Source: Dermacentor variabilis
Taxonomy: Eukaryota > Arthropoda > Arachnida > Ixodida > Ixodidae
Assembly (NCBI RefSeq): GCF_050947875.1
Contig: NW_027460335.1
Span: forward strand, 8,137,928 to 8,201,927
Direction of reading: 5' to 3'
Length of the DNA: 64,000 nt
The position numbers were made by a program, and so were the translations under genes. Shown in pieces: positions 9,631 to 22,167 of this stretch. The stretch's first letter is position 1. Each line of letters begins with the position of its first letter. The notes below the pieces were generated by a model that saw only the letters and a program-made list of their open reading frames with translations, ran no database searches and was not told where the DNA came from.

Positions 9631-10268
9631 TGCCGTTTATTTACTCGTATTGCACAACGTTGGCAGCTGTGATGCAATCTGCAGTGAATAGCACCGTCTG
9701 TAGTTAACGATTGCTACAAGCTTCATCTGTACAGTTGCCCACAGAATTTCCCAACAAGACTTTGACGTCATCCTGTGAAGTGTTTTCTCAACGGTTAACT
9801 CAATACGACAGCATAACCAACATCATTTGTTATGGTTTCAAAACCGAATTCCTGGAGTCCACTGCCTCGCTATGGTCCAACTTCTGAGATTGGTCCAACT
9901 CGTGTAACTTTGGACAAACTTCGACATTTAGACAGATATTTCTGCCCGGTGCTGGGTACACTACAGAGACCAGAAATCGCCACCCGACGTTATTCAGTCT
10001 GCGCATAATAGACGGCATGAAAAAGCTCAATGAAGTGGTCGCACTGGGTTTTTGCCACGGGTCCCTGACCTGTAGTGCATTAATGTAGTGAACCAGGAAT
10101 TGTTGCCTACAGACTGCAGACATCTGGGGGCTTTAGAAAATGAGGAGAAAACTGTTTCCCAGCGTTTTCCCAGCACGTACCTGCACAACTAAAACGCAAC
10201 CAGCAATACCAGCGTTTTGTTTTGCTTTACGGAAAGGTAGACCTAAGAGGACAATGCCAAGTTTATAT
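9631..10268. repeat. Repeated block upstream of gypsy C LTR (copy 1 of 3)
   Basis: About 640 bp found again at 45,242-45,885 and 56,650-57,289, always directly before the TGTTACGG start of the family C LTR. Landmarks are GCCGTTTAT, a GATGCAATCTGCAGTGA stretch and a repeated TTGGTCCAACT-like motif. No protein was recognised. In the two right-hand copies it continues leftwards into block X; here it abuts gypsy A. Confidence 0.7.
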
Positions 10269-10439
10269 TGTTACGGTGTGCTTGGGCAGGACGGTTCTCG
10301 CAAGACACAGACAAAGAGGAAGGGGCATACTGTCTACTGGAGCTGTACACTTTGTACCAGCCTGCGCGCTTGCCACGAACTTTTTTTCTGTGCAAATAGT
10401 TGTACATACGTTTATGCGTCGGGCTTCCTCTTCGTAATA
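10269..10439 (+). repeat. 5' LTR of family C
   Basis: Short LTR of about 171 bp starting TGTTACGG and ending near TTCGTAATA, followed by the primer-binding region. The matching copy at 57,290-57,459 supports the limits, and the copy at 45,886 is internally deleted. Length is comparable to the 146-bp LTRs of element D. Confidence 0.6.
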
Positions 10440-10527
10440 TTTAGTGGAGTTGCGGGGTAACGACTGATAGCGGAGCTTCGCAGCGGCCGCCACTTCGGTT
10501 CTTTACCGGTGTCGAAGGATACTGTGC

Positions 10528-11660
10528 ATGGCTCTGCAACGCCCGCACGACCCCCCCCCCCGCCCGATTGCGTCGACTATCCTACTCACACGTCCGCGTG
10601 ATCCCCGAGCCTTCTGTGGCACCGACGCCTCCGACGTCGATGACTGGCTCGAGATGCATGACCGGGAGAGCAGTCGCAACAAATGGGGACCCACAGTGAT
10701 GCTTTTACTTGGCGGGAATGGAGCGAGTGTGGTGTCAAAATTGTGAGACCGAACTGCGTGTGACTGGGATACCTGCGAGCAGAAGCTGCGAGATCTCTTC
10801 GCGAAACCATTGTTCATCGCCAAGAAAGAGTTGGCATCACGAGTTCAAAAGTCCGCCGATGGTTACTCCGCCTGTATAACGCGTCCTGGCACTCTCCCGC
10901 AAGGCTGGCGTTGAAATGCCCTAGTCTGAAAAAGTTGGGAATGTCTTAAAGGCTTCGCTGATGACGCTTTCAGTCTTCTGATTTGTAAGAACTCTACTTT
11001 GATTAATGACGTTATAATGGTGTGAAAACGTTTCGAGCAAGCTAAATGCCGTAGCATCTATCAGTATTTTGCACGGATTCCCAATACGGCTGCAACATCG
11101 TCTTTTGAAAACCGACAGGACGCTCCTGTGCAGCAGCACCAGCAGCCTTCAGTGCAGCTGGCGAAGATTGTGCGCCGTTAGCTGGAAGCCATGTGTTTTG
11201 CGGCTCTGTACCAACCTGTCAACGATACATGCTCTGCTATGGTCCCCACTGTTCAGGTTATTGTGTACCATCAACTCGCCAATGTCGGCTTGCAATCAGC
11301 ACAGTGGCAAGTTCCTGGCCCACCGAAAGTCCTTCGCTCCTGCATATCCAAAATCAATGGGTCCTTCGAGGTTCTAACAATACGGCAGAATGGCGAACAC
11401 CGGATGACCGACCTATTTGCTTCAGCTGTCGCCGCGGTGCCCAAGTCGCTGGATAGTGCCTCATCCGCGGGTGCTCGATGGCAGTTTTTTCCATTTCCAG
11501 CCGCAAGCCGAGTTGAACCTAAACGCCACGGACGGTACGACCACATGACGCCGTTCCCCCCAGTGCCGTTTCCCGCAAAGTGTGACCTGTCGTCAAGGTC
11601 GCTCCAGTCCCGTCGCCTGTCGCTATCTTCCAGACCTCGGCGCCAACCTCCAGAAAACTA
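10528..11660 (+). pseudogene. Gag remnant (family C)
   Basis: Starts ATG 10528. Reads the tick-gypsy gag pattern RPRDPRAFCGTDASDVDDWL (compare RPRDPGIFSGTDDTDVEDWL in element D), then is frameshifted near 10,745. Later pieces continue the gag downstream (11,191-11,661). A degraded zinc knuckle, CFSC, is near 11,418. Gag would build the virus-like particle. Confidence 0.7.
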
Positions 11661-11739
11661 AAAGATGCAACTCCCGGAGGTGACGCCGCATTGTCGACGT
11701 ATCCGCCAAAGCCTCTCACCCGGCCGACCAGACTCAATA

Positions 11740-12550
11740 TATTAGATGTGGAAGTCGACGGTACCAAAGTTCCAGAGCCCTTGATACTGGATCCCATATC
11801 TCGATAATGCGGAACCATCTTCGTTGCTGCCTGAAGAATGTCCTTACACCTGCCGCATCTCCTGCCATCAGGGTCGCCGAAGGAGCAACGGCTATTATCC
11901 TTGGCATTTGTACAGCCCGAGTAGCGTTTGCTGGTTTCAGCACTTCCGTTTTATTTGCTGATCTTTTCCGGCGTTCCCACGACTTTATCTTCGACATCCA
12001 CTTTTTGTCGTACCACTCGGCCCATTCGGCACTGACTGACTGCAGTGCTGGCATCCTCCAACTCGGGCTTCCTAATCGCTGCTGTCCTCCAAAATCAGCT
12101 GAGCCTCATTTATGTTCTGCAGACTTCGTACGGTTGTCACCTCAAGCCACCATCTACTTACCTTTGACGTGCATCGCATCTGTTCCAGGTGGTGACTACT
12201 ATGTGCTGACTCCTAACGTCGATGTTCTGCTGCGCACAGTTGCCATGCCGCATACCATTGCGACTATTGCCGACAACCGCGTATTTCTTCCTACTTTAAA
12301 CATGGTTCAAGTACGCAAGTTATTCCCGAATGCATGTCGCTCGGCAACGCTTCTCCTATCGACCATACCGTCATCTCTGTATTGCATGTTCCGTCGTCTT
12401 CTGCGGCCACCTGCAGTTCCAAAGTGTCCTATCCCGCAACATTTTCAAAGATGATCGCTCATGACCTGCTTCCCGAACATGCTGCGGATGTCTGTCACGT
12501 CCTCGTGTCGTGTCGCGACGTCTTTGACATTGATGATCGCCCATTGTGAC
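11740..12550 (+). pseudogene. Protease and linker (family C)
   Basis: The protease begins near 11,745 with a VDGTKVPEPLILDPISR-like stretch in which the active-site DTG is lost. The 11,807-12,454 frame reads NHLRCCLKNVLTPAASP, then ATAIILGICTARVAFAG and a HDFIFDIHFLSYHSA block that corresponds to HDLILGFDFLSTHSA in element D. The second frame, 12,334-12,549, carries ATFSKMIAHDLLPEHAADV, the lead-in to reverse transcriptase. The copy is inactive. Confidence 0.7.
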
Positions 12551-12559
12551 AGACTACCG

Positions 12560-13430
12560 TTGTGACTTATAAGATTAACACGAGTGATGCTACTCCTACC
12601 TGCCGATGTCCCTTGCGCGTGCCTCACACAGAACGCCACGTTATTCACGCTGAAGTAGGGAAGATGCTAACCAGTACTGTAACTTAGCCCTCTTCAAGTT
12701 CTTGTCTGGGTCAGGAAGAGGGATCGCAGCTGGCGATTTTGTGTCGACTACCATCAAGTTATCAATATCACGAAAAAGCATGTTTCACCTCTCCCGTGGA
12801 TTGATGACGCTCTCGACTATCTTCGCGGATCCAAGTCCATATCTTCAATTGATCTCCGATCCGGTTATAGGCAGATTGCGGTTCATTACCTCGACCGTGA
12901 GAAGCCCGCTTTCGTTTCACCGGACGGCTGTTACCATATTAACATTATGGCTATCGGACTTTGCAATGACCCAGCAACTTTCGAAAGAATGATGAACTCT
13001 CTCCTTCCGGGCTATAAGTATTCTACCTCCATTTGCTACCCGGACGACGTCATAGCATTGTCGCCTACGCTTGATACCCACCTCAGTAGCTTGGCCGCTA
13101 TCGTTGAAGTATTTAGGAAGGCTGGCCTTGAACTTAACTCTTCTAAGGGTCATTTTGGACACCGCGAAGTCAATGCTCTTGGCCACCTTGTCAGTGCTGC
13201 CGGTATACATCCTGATCCTGATCAGATTCACGCACTCAAGAACTGTCCTGTGCCTTGCTCAGCAAAAGATGTGCGCAGATTTGTGGGCTTATGCTCCTAT
13301 TTTTATGAGTTTCTTAAAAATGTTTCCGGCTATCACACTGCCACTGACGAACCTTCTCAAGAAGGACACGGCGTTCTTTTGGGGCCGCGAACAAGCTGAT
13401 GCCATCGATACTAGGCCACTTTGATCGATC
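12560..13430 (+). pseudogene. Reverse transcriptase (family C)
   Basis: Fragments of RT motifs: RFCVDYHQVINITKKH at about 12,735, SSIDLRSGYRQI with the first Asp, then AIGLCNDPATFERMMNSLLP at 12,950. The box corresponding to YLDD reads YPDDV (Leu to Pro) at about 13,040. The longest open piece is 12,947-13,399. Several frameshifts are present. Confidence 0.8.
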
Positions 13431-13860
13431 TGCACGAAGTTCGCAATGATGCAATCCGCGATAGCAGAGGTGCTGTCCTCGCCCAACAGCAAAATAGAGC
13501 CGAGCGGGTCATTGCCCTTCGCGAGTCGCCGCTCGTCCCCTTGAGAGTGCATTTTTTCTATCACCCAACGGGAGTGCCTAGCTCCTGGTGTTGGGCAGTG
13601 GATAAATTTCGCCCCTATTTGTTTGGCCGGCCATTTGCTGTCATCACAGGACACCATTCCTTGTGCTGGCTATCGTCACTGAAAGACCAAACTGGCTGCC
13701 TTGCTCGCTTGACACTCAGACTTCAGGACTGTTCTTTCGTTGTGATATAGAAGTCCGACCGCTTACATCTCGACAAAGACTGCTTGTCTCCTCATCCCGT
13801 CGATCCTGCTTACCACGACGAGCCGGAGGCCGACACTTGCCTTCTGGCATTTTCTGACTT
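13421..13860 (+). pseudogene. RNase H (family C)
   Basis: Reads IDLHEVRNDAIRDSRGAVLA (degraded first Asp block), then KFRPYLFGRPFAVITGHHSL and a WLSSLKDQTGCLARLTLRLQ stretch typical of gypsy RNase H. The frame stops at 13,749 and a D-K-D-C-L end follows in frame afterwards. Confidence 0.75.
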
Positions 13861-13889
13861 TCGTAACATTGTTCCTGAGCAGTGAACGG

Positions 13890-15110
13890 ACAACTCTCTC
13901 CGGTCGATTATTGAGCGTTCAGCTTCTGGAGAATCAGATCGCTCAAACAGAATGCTAGTGCTCCATGACGACATTCTTTATCGAGGCAACATCAGGTCTG
14001 ATGTACCAGATTTACTGCTAGTTGTCCCTCGCGATCGCCGTTCTACTGTTCTTGCTGAGCTCAACGACGCACCCACTGCCCGAAACCATGGCAGCTCCTG
14101 CACTTACGACAGTGTTCGACGTCACTTCTTCTGGTCAGGTTTTTATCGCTTGATGCCACGTTACGTTGCGGCCTGCAACCCCTGCCAGCGTCGAAAGAGG
14201 CGGTGTAAGCAACCTGCTGGCCACCTTCGTCTAACCGACGTTCCCAACAAGAGTTTTTTCCGTGTCGGCATGGACCTTCTTGGCCCCTTCCCCTCATAAA
14301 AGAGAACAAATCAATAGCCATTGCAAGAGACTATGCTACCCGCTATGCTAGTACACGCGCCCTTCCCTCCAGCTGTGCCCCTTACGTAACAGACCTTTTA
14401 CTTCAGGTCGCGATTCTTCACCATGGCGCACCAAGGCAGCTGCGGACAGATCGTAGCCGCTACTTCCTGTCCCAAGTTGTCGAAGACATACCGTGTTCCT
14501 AATCTACCGAACACAAGCTCGCAACCGCATATGACCCACAACCGAACCAACTGGCTGAACGACTAAATCGCACCCTTACCGAGATGTTGTCTATGTAGGT
14601 TTCAGAAGACCATCGTGATTGAGAAAGCACTTTGCCCTACGTAACATTTGCATAGAATTCTACAAGTCAGGTTACCACCTCTTCTTCGCCTTTGTACCTC
14701 TAGTTTGGTCGCCATCCCACTCCGCCTTTTGACACCCTGCTACCTTAGGTGTCGTGACGAACCACGGAATACGCTCATCACGCCGTTGGTCGGGCTCGTA
14801 TGGCTTCTCAGATTGACTATTTTCGACTTACAGGGCCTCAGGCGTGACAAAAAAGACTCGCTACGACAGTCTTAAGTGGAAACTTGACTTCTTTCTCGGA
14901 AATCCCGTTCTTCTGTGCACTTCAATTCGCCACGTCGGCCTGTCCGCAAAATTGCTGTCACGCAATACATGATCGTACCGGGTATTGCGACAATTAAATG
15001 ACATAAATTACGCTATCGCCCCTGTTTAAGACATGCCATCGTCATCCCATCTACGTACTGATGTCGTGCATGTGTCCCACTTAAAGCCATACTGTTCATC
15101 TAGTTCAATT
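13890..15110 (+). pseudogene. Integrase (family C)
   Basis: The open piece 13,952-14,299 carries the zinc-binding region (the position of the second His reads Asn in ARNHGSS; CNPCQRRKRR supplies the Cys pair) and VGMDLLGPFPS with the first catalytic Asp. Beyond the stop at 14,297 the core and C-terminal parts are recognisable only in scattered frames up to about 15,110. Confidence 0.75.
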
Positions 15111-15130
15111 TCATACTAACAGGCGCCGGG

Positions 15131-15436
15131 ACTGCGCTCCAGACCCCGAGGGTTTTCTTACGGCACAGGCGCAGACTACGGAGGGGCTGCGGGGCCCGTT
15201 CCCCATCCCGAAAATGACGAAGCCTACATTCCTCACCTTCCTTCCGCCCCACACACACACACACATAGTGTCATTACCAGACTTTTGTCACCGACATCAT
15301 TTCAGGTTTCGTTTGAGTCGCTTCTACCTTTCCACCTAATATTTTATTTGGGCTAATAGCTTACTGCATCATTGTTGCCACGGACGCGCCCGGCTTTAAA
15401 TTAATAATTTCAAGTTATTCCTTCAAATCCTTACAA
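15131..15436. other. Unassigned sequence
   Basis: About 300 bp after gypsy C. It contains a short (CA)n run near 15,250-15,266. I see no gene or LTR in it. Confidence 0.5.
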
Positions 15437-16440
15437 TAGGATGACGAGCGCATCAGAACCATCAGCAGCGGCTGCCTCATCAGTACTTTCCCACTTGAAC
15501 GTTGTTTTCAATTTTCACTGTAAACACCATGAACATACACAATATATATATCAGATCTACACAGGACAAACGTTATTACATTTCTCAAAAAAGAAGATGT
15601 AGCCAATTAACAATTATTTCCAAAGGTATGGATAGCCTATGCCTAGAGAACGAACATGTTGCTGATGGTTCACCTCGCGTCAAAGTGCGTGCTTTGTTCA
15701 CCCTGAAAAAAAAACTTACAGACTTCAGTGAATCTTTCGCCAGACTCCTTCATGAACGATGTGTGAAATTCACGTGAATAATACGTGTTTCGGTATTGCT
15801 CGAGTTTCTAGTAAATATTCTAATGACTAATGAATAAAAGGAAAAAGAAATTTTTCCAATAAGTTACAAACTGCCTTATACATAAAAAAATTGTCACTTG
15901 CATACAGGGTCATCAATATGTACAGGGTGTCTCAAATAACTATGATGCACCAAGATTTAAACAAATGCGCAACAGAAGCATCAGCAGCGGCTGCCTCATC
16001 CGTACTTTCTCACTTCAGCGGTGTTTTAAATTTTCACTGTAAACACCATGAACATACACAATATATATATATCAGATGAACAGAGGTCAAAGTTTAATAC
16101 ATTTTTAAAAAAGGAAGATGCAGCCAATTAACAATTATTTCCAAACGTATCGATAGCCTATGCCTAGAGAACGAACATGTTGCTGTAGGTTCACCACGCT
16201 GCAATATGCGTGCTTTGTTCACCCTGAAAAAAAAGACCTACAGACTTCAATAACTCTTTCGCCAGACTTCTTTACGAACGATGTGTGAAATTCACGTGAA
16301 TAATATGTGTTTCGGTGTTGCTCGACCTTCTAGTAAACATTCTAATGACTCATGAAAAAAAAGAAAAAGAAAATGTTCCAATAAGGTACAAACTTTATTA
16401 TAGATAAAAAAACGTCACTCGCATACAGGGTCATAAATAT
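15437..16440. repeat. 519-bp direct tandem duplication
   Basis: Two adjacent copies, for example CATCAGCAGCGGCTGCCTCAT at 15,460 and again at 15,979 (period 519), with the same order of features (a CACCATGAACATACACAAT block, GAACGAACATGTTGCTG, then TGCATACAGGGTCAT). The end of each unit contains a CAGGGT/ACAGGGTGTC motif like the end of the DNA transposon that follows. Non-coding as far as I can see. Confidence 0.85.
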
Positions 16441-16443
16441 ATA

Positions 16444-18192
16444 CAGGGTGTCCAAGTTAACTACGATGCACCAAGATTTAAATAAGTGCAATTGCATTAA
16501 TCGAAGAAATTCTAGTGCATACCGTTTCCAGTACAGTGGAGTAGCCGTTAGTAATTATTTCGTTACTAAGACTCATTTAGGTAATTGTAGGTAATTGTAT
16601 AACTTAAGACGTACACTCCTAATTATCAAAGCGTTAGCAAGGCATTTGTATATACACAGCCAAGGGCAGCTAACTGCTAAATTTTCAGCGACGTACTAAT
16701 TGCGTATTAATTTTTTCCGACTGAGAAATAAACCCGGCCAAATATGAAAAATATCACTTGACTGCGATCCCACCCGCATCATACAGCAGCGCCCTCAATC
16801 AGGCTCCCTGTGAGCTAGAACGAAATAAAGGAAATAAAGAAAAACCATGATCGAGCCCGTTCTCCGTGCTTTATCCGCCTCGCCCCGGCTGAAATATCAT
16901 GTCGCGTTTGGTAATAGTTGAGAACAAGCTGTGATAGCTTTCGTCTTAGCGCAGGTAAAGTGTATGGATGGTTCTTTTTGTTTTATGCCACAAAACCTAT
17001 CACCAGAAGAGAGAATTGAGGCCAGTGCCAAGGCTTAGAGGCGCGTTTTTTTTTCCTCCCAGTCGCCATTTCTTTCTTGAATGAGCAGAAGGAAAACTTG
17101 ATCCTTGCCTCGGGAGCTGCAAATAACAACTAGAGAAAGGCAGCAAATACATATCAGTCATGGAAGTGTTGCGGTAGAAAAAATGCATCGACTATGATCA
17201 GAAATTGTGAAAACCTGAAACAAACCAACAGCTTCCGTTAACAGAGACGGAGGACTCCATCTTTCACTCGTAGGCTACGCATGGATGTGCAGGCATCTAT
17301 GGCATGCTAGCGTGTGGTACGTGGCCGCCTAGATACCAATTTTCAAGTCATCACTTTGGAGGGTTCTAAATCACTCGCCCTTTCACTTTTAGCACCTTAA
17401 CAGTACCAATGCTTGGAAGGGAGGCACTTGCACAATCGTCTAGATTTCTTGAATTGGGTCCCCACAAAAGCCGATGAGTCACCGAACTTTTTAAGCAACA
17501 TCATGTGCACAGATAAATGCAATCTTTGCAGAAATGCCCAACTAACTTTGCATAATACACACTATCGGAGTGACTCCAATCCACACTGGGTAGAGCGTAC
17601 TCGGCGTCAGTGCCAGTGGTAGTTCAATGCGAAGTGCGGAACTTACACCGGTACCATGATCGGCCCCTCCTTCTTCGATCGTTCACTGTACTGCAACTGG
17701 ATAAGTGACACGTAGAAATCAGAGGAATTAATAGCTGCAAAGCCGCGAAACTTGCTGTTAATGCTCCTTCCCTACCATCAAGCTGATGCGCTATTTCCTC
17801 GGGTTTAAGAAAGGCAAAGCCCTCGCTTTCAATCAGCTTATTTGAATGCGCTGTTTTATGATGCGGGTGGGAGCGCAGGCGCATGGTAATTTTCATATTT
17901 CGCGGCGTTTCTTTACCAGTCGTAAAAAAAATGAGTATGCCATTAGTTCGTCGCTGAATACACCACAGTTAAATGCCACTTGGAGGTGCCTCCAAATGCC
18001 TCATTGACACTTTGATAACTAGGACAGTAGTTTTCGAGTTGATAACTAATTACAATTACCTAATTAAATCGCAGTAACGAGAAAATACTGGCGGCTACTC
18101 GACTGTATTGTAAACAATATGCACTATGTTTTCTTCGAGTAACGCAATTGCTCTTTTTTAAAGACTTAGTGTATGATAGTTGGGACACCCTG
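16444..18192. mobile_element. DNA transposon with ~350-bp inverted repeats, mariner-superfamily-like
   Basis: Begins CAGGGTGTCC and ends GGACACCCTG. It is flanked by TATA on both sides (16,440-16,443 and 18,193-18,196), so the duplication is TA or TATA. Inverted repeats run about 16,444-16,795 and 17,847-18,192, with matching inner landmarks such as CCCACCCGCATCAT at 16,769 and its complement near 17,858. The centre holds a transposase remnant. It looks like a decayed autonomous element of the IS630-Tc1-mariner superfamily, though that is inferred from a short piece of transposase. Confidence 0.75.
17410..17720 (+). pseudogene. DDE transposase fragment
   Basis: Plus-strand frame with NRLDFLNWV, then NIMCTDKCNL (position of the conserved W-T-D-E, Asp kept), RNAQLTLHNTHYRSDSNPHW and a QCQW tail. 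After a stop at 17,620 a CGTYTGTMIGPSFFDRSL block continues. These blocks match the catalytic-core pattern of a widespread arthropod Tc1/mariner-superfamily transposase (TDE..F, HN.HYW...NPHW, W.VNVWCGI, GP.F). The DNA-binding N-terminus and the last acidic residue were not found. Non-functional. Confidence 0.65.
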
Positions 18193-18204
18193 TATAATTT
18201 ACTC

Positions 18205-18414
18205 AAAACCGAAATGAGGCCAAGCCGGATTCACTCAGAATCGGAATCAGCAGCCGTCATACACAGAAGCATTTATACTCGAACTCAAAGAAGAAGAGAC
18301 AGAGAGAGATGCCCCAGTTCCTACGGAAAGGCGAAGCAGTACTAGCAATAGCGAAGTATCCGACAATTACACGGAGGAAGATTACACCACCGAGAGACGT
18401 CAGATTCTTGGTGG
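18205..18414 (+). other. Possible exon or exon remnant
   Basis: One frame is open for about 70 codons with an acidic, exon-like composition (SYTEAFILELKEEETERDAP, then NYTEEDYTTERRQILGG). It is followed by GGTGTAAGTAT, a good 5' splice-site match. No family was recognised. It could be an exon of an unknown host gene or chance; upstream acceptor quality is poor. Confidence 0.25.
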
Positions 18415-18552
18415 TGTAAGTATACTGGGTCTGTGAAATTCAGCTGTCTGTTACTCTAAGTGCTGTTTGGTTTGGTGCTCATATATTGCCGTTACATCAG
18501 TAAGCATCTTCGAGGTCACACTGACTTTTATCAAGTGTGGCTGCTATTAAAG

Positions 18553-18708
<156 letters not shown>

Positions 18709-18759
18709 CCTACTGTCACTACGGTCCTGATGTCCTACGGTCACTTTAGGCAGGACCGT

Positions 18760-19460
18760 GCGCGCAAGAGCGAGGTGTCTTTGCCAGCTACTTGAAACCA
18801 TGCCTAAAGCACGCCGCTACGGAAGCAGTACTTGCGCAATTGCGCAATTGTGCAGGTTGTAACATAATTCAACGAGCTAGCTATACAATGCAGGTGCAGT
18901 GCGCTAGCTAAGGCTTCATTGCCGTTTTCATAAAGAAGAAAGAGCGAGAGGCGTTGCGAGACGAATGCAAACATGAATACCCTTTCTCGAGAGCTTGGCT
19001 TCACCGCAGTTGGGCCCGAGTGTACAGGGCGCCAGCCACGGCTGCGGTGGGTGGCCAGTTCAAAACCCACCACCCGCACCCACCGTGAAAAAGAAAGTGG
19101 GTACAGGCACTCCTGAACCCGGCGCCCGGTAGTTCTAAGGGTGTATCGCATTGGGAGTGCGCCCCACCGCCGAATGTCCTGCGGGGCATGTAGTTTCGAA
19201 ATGTAACCCGCAAGGGTGGTTATGTTCGCAGGTCGTAAAGCGGACACCGCTGCCTTCGTCACTACACGCAGGTTGTGTAGCGCACGGCTGTTTGCATATC
19301 GCAGGATTGCATTTCCGGGGCCTGTCCTTTTTCTGTTCTGCTGACAACATTATATTGTGCATCAGTAATTCTATTTCAGAAATGTGGCCGGAGACACGTA
19401 ATAAGGATACGCATTTGTAGAAATATGAATTCCTGAATAAATGTTTCAGTTTTATTTTGT
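18760..19460. repeat. Interspersed repeat with tRNA-like (SINE) segment, copy 1
   Basis: About 700 bp that recurs at 52,060-52,860 with the same order of landmarks. A tRNA-like stretch sits at about 18,995-19,085: a box-A-like segment around GGGCCCGAGTGTACAGGGCG and a box-B-like AGTTCAAAACCC. Downstream both copies share CCTGCGGGGC and AAGGATACGCATTT. No protein is encoded. It looks like a SINE with flanking repeated sequence or a composite repeat. Confidence 0.65.
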
Positions 19461-19929
19461 TTTTAGACAATAATAGTGTTTTGATTTCTCGATTCAGGTG
19501 CTATTGCAATATTCAAGTACAATTCAAATATGTCTCCCATCCCGCTGCCCTTTCTATAAGCCGATTGTTTGAGGTCAGGTGATCGGACACGCACTGCGGC
19601 AAAATTGTTTGTGTGCCCGCCTCATGCCTCCGTCGACATATAGGCAGTTGTCCAGTTTAGCTGAGTCGTCGACACTAAGGCACCACAGTAGTGCTTGAGG
19701 CGCCCCTCACGAACGACATCGCGTCCACTTCGGCGCCTAGGGACAGGCGGCCTACGTGCCTTAATCATGCAAATAACAAGGGATAGGCGCTCGACCACGT
19801 GGTTGGACTCATCATAGTTTGGGTGTTCCTTCGTGTGAAGAGAAACCAGGAATATGGGGCGGTGTGCGGCAGCATACCTGTTCTCCGAGAAGGTAATCGC
19901 CGAAGGTCCAAAAGTCGTCGCGTCGAAAA
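19461..19929. other. Unassigned sequence
   Basis: Between the SINE-headed repeat and the gypsy protease scrap. Minus-strand frames may be the decayed continuation of that protease region, but I recognise no motif. Confidence 0.4.
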
Positions 19930-20340
19930 GTCGCTAAAGAGCGCGTGTAAACGAGCGGGCACTTACTGAGGATGTTTCCGATAGCCTCCACAAGTGAGTC
20001 TGATGAGCCTTGTTCAAAGGCTCATCCTGCAGCGGAGAGAGCACAAGTTTAGAGTGATCGTGATCGTAAGGGCATTTCTGCGAGTGAGAAAGTGCCAACC
20101 AAGTATGATATCGACAGAGCAGGACGCAAGAGGGATGAATAGTGTACAGATTGTGCCCAATAATGACTCTGGCAGCACAGGCATTTCGAGGTGGAACAGG
20201 CTCGACATTCGCTGTGTGCATGACAGCCCACTAAGTGAAGGGAAGTTGTGTCATTTAAGAGCGACGACAAAATTACGACAAACTTCTGTCGCAAAAATCA
20301 CCCCACCCCCCTTTCGCGCTGCTCGAATTCATTCCTTTCA
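19930..20340 (-). pseudogene. Ty3/gypsy protease-linker fragment
   Basis: Minus-strand frames contain CSVDIILGWHFLTRRNAL (compare HDLILGFDFLSTHSAL in element D), directly after an ARVIIGHNLYTI stretch and before DHDHSKLVLSPLQDEP. This is the flap-to-C-terminus part of a gypsy protease and its linker, in two frames. The rest of that element was not found nearby, so it is an isolated scrap truncated on the right by a LINE. Confidence 0.55.
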
Positions 20341-20636
20341 GATTTGGAAATGACGGCTAAAGTTCATCGTGCGCCACAGTGCTTGCCACTACCTGTGTAT
20401 TCGCAAATGTGTTTCCTTTTACTATAGACATGCTCCCACTACAATCACGTAGGCATGTAGAAGTAATATTTCTGTCTCAACCTTAGTCACTTGTCTTTTT
20501 CCATTCTTCCTGGGTGCGTTTTCCTTTAGTGTGCCTAAGTTTTATTAACACATTCCGTTCCGAATGCAAGACTAACCAGCACAACAATGATTCCTAGTCG
20601 GCTCAAAACTCAAATTTAGCGGGTTAAATGTAAATA

Positions 20637-21981
<1,345 letters not shown>

Positions 21982-21983
21982 AT

Positions 21984-22129
21984 TGTTACGGGGTTAAAAA
22001 CAGTCAGACGTTTATTTACAGAATATTTACAATAATTATACCAGCTGGCAAAATGGTAGCCAGCGCGCGAAGCCCAGAACATCGTCTTCTTCCGACGATG
22101 ATTGAAACATCTTCTTCGTCAGCGTGTCA
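21984..22129 (-). repeat. 3' LTR of gypsy D
   Basis: 146 bp, TG...TAACA on the minus strand. It matches 29,165-29,309 throughout except small differences and carries an AATAAA signal (TTTATT on plus at about 22,011). Confidence 0.8.
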
Positions 22130-22167
22130 CATTACACCTGGCGGCTGAAGCACTGGCTCGGTGCTGG

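Larger units (their letters stand above)
10269..15130 (+). mobile_element. Ty3/gypsy element family C (5' LTR plus internal region, decayed)
   Basis: Plus-strand element with a short 5' LTR, a primer-binding-site-like AGTGGAGTTGCGGGGT at 10,443, then gag, protease, reverse transcriptase, RNase H and integrase remnants in standard order. It is the same family as element D (matching gag, protease linker and pol). No 3' LTR was found after 15,130. All frames are broken. Confidence 0.8.
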
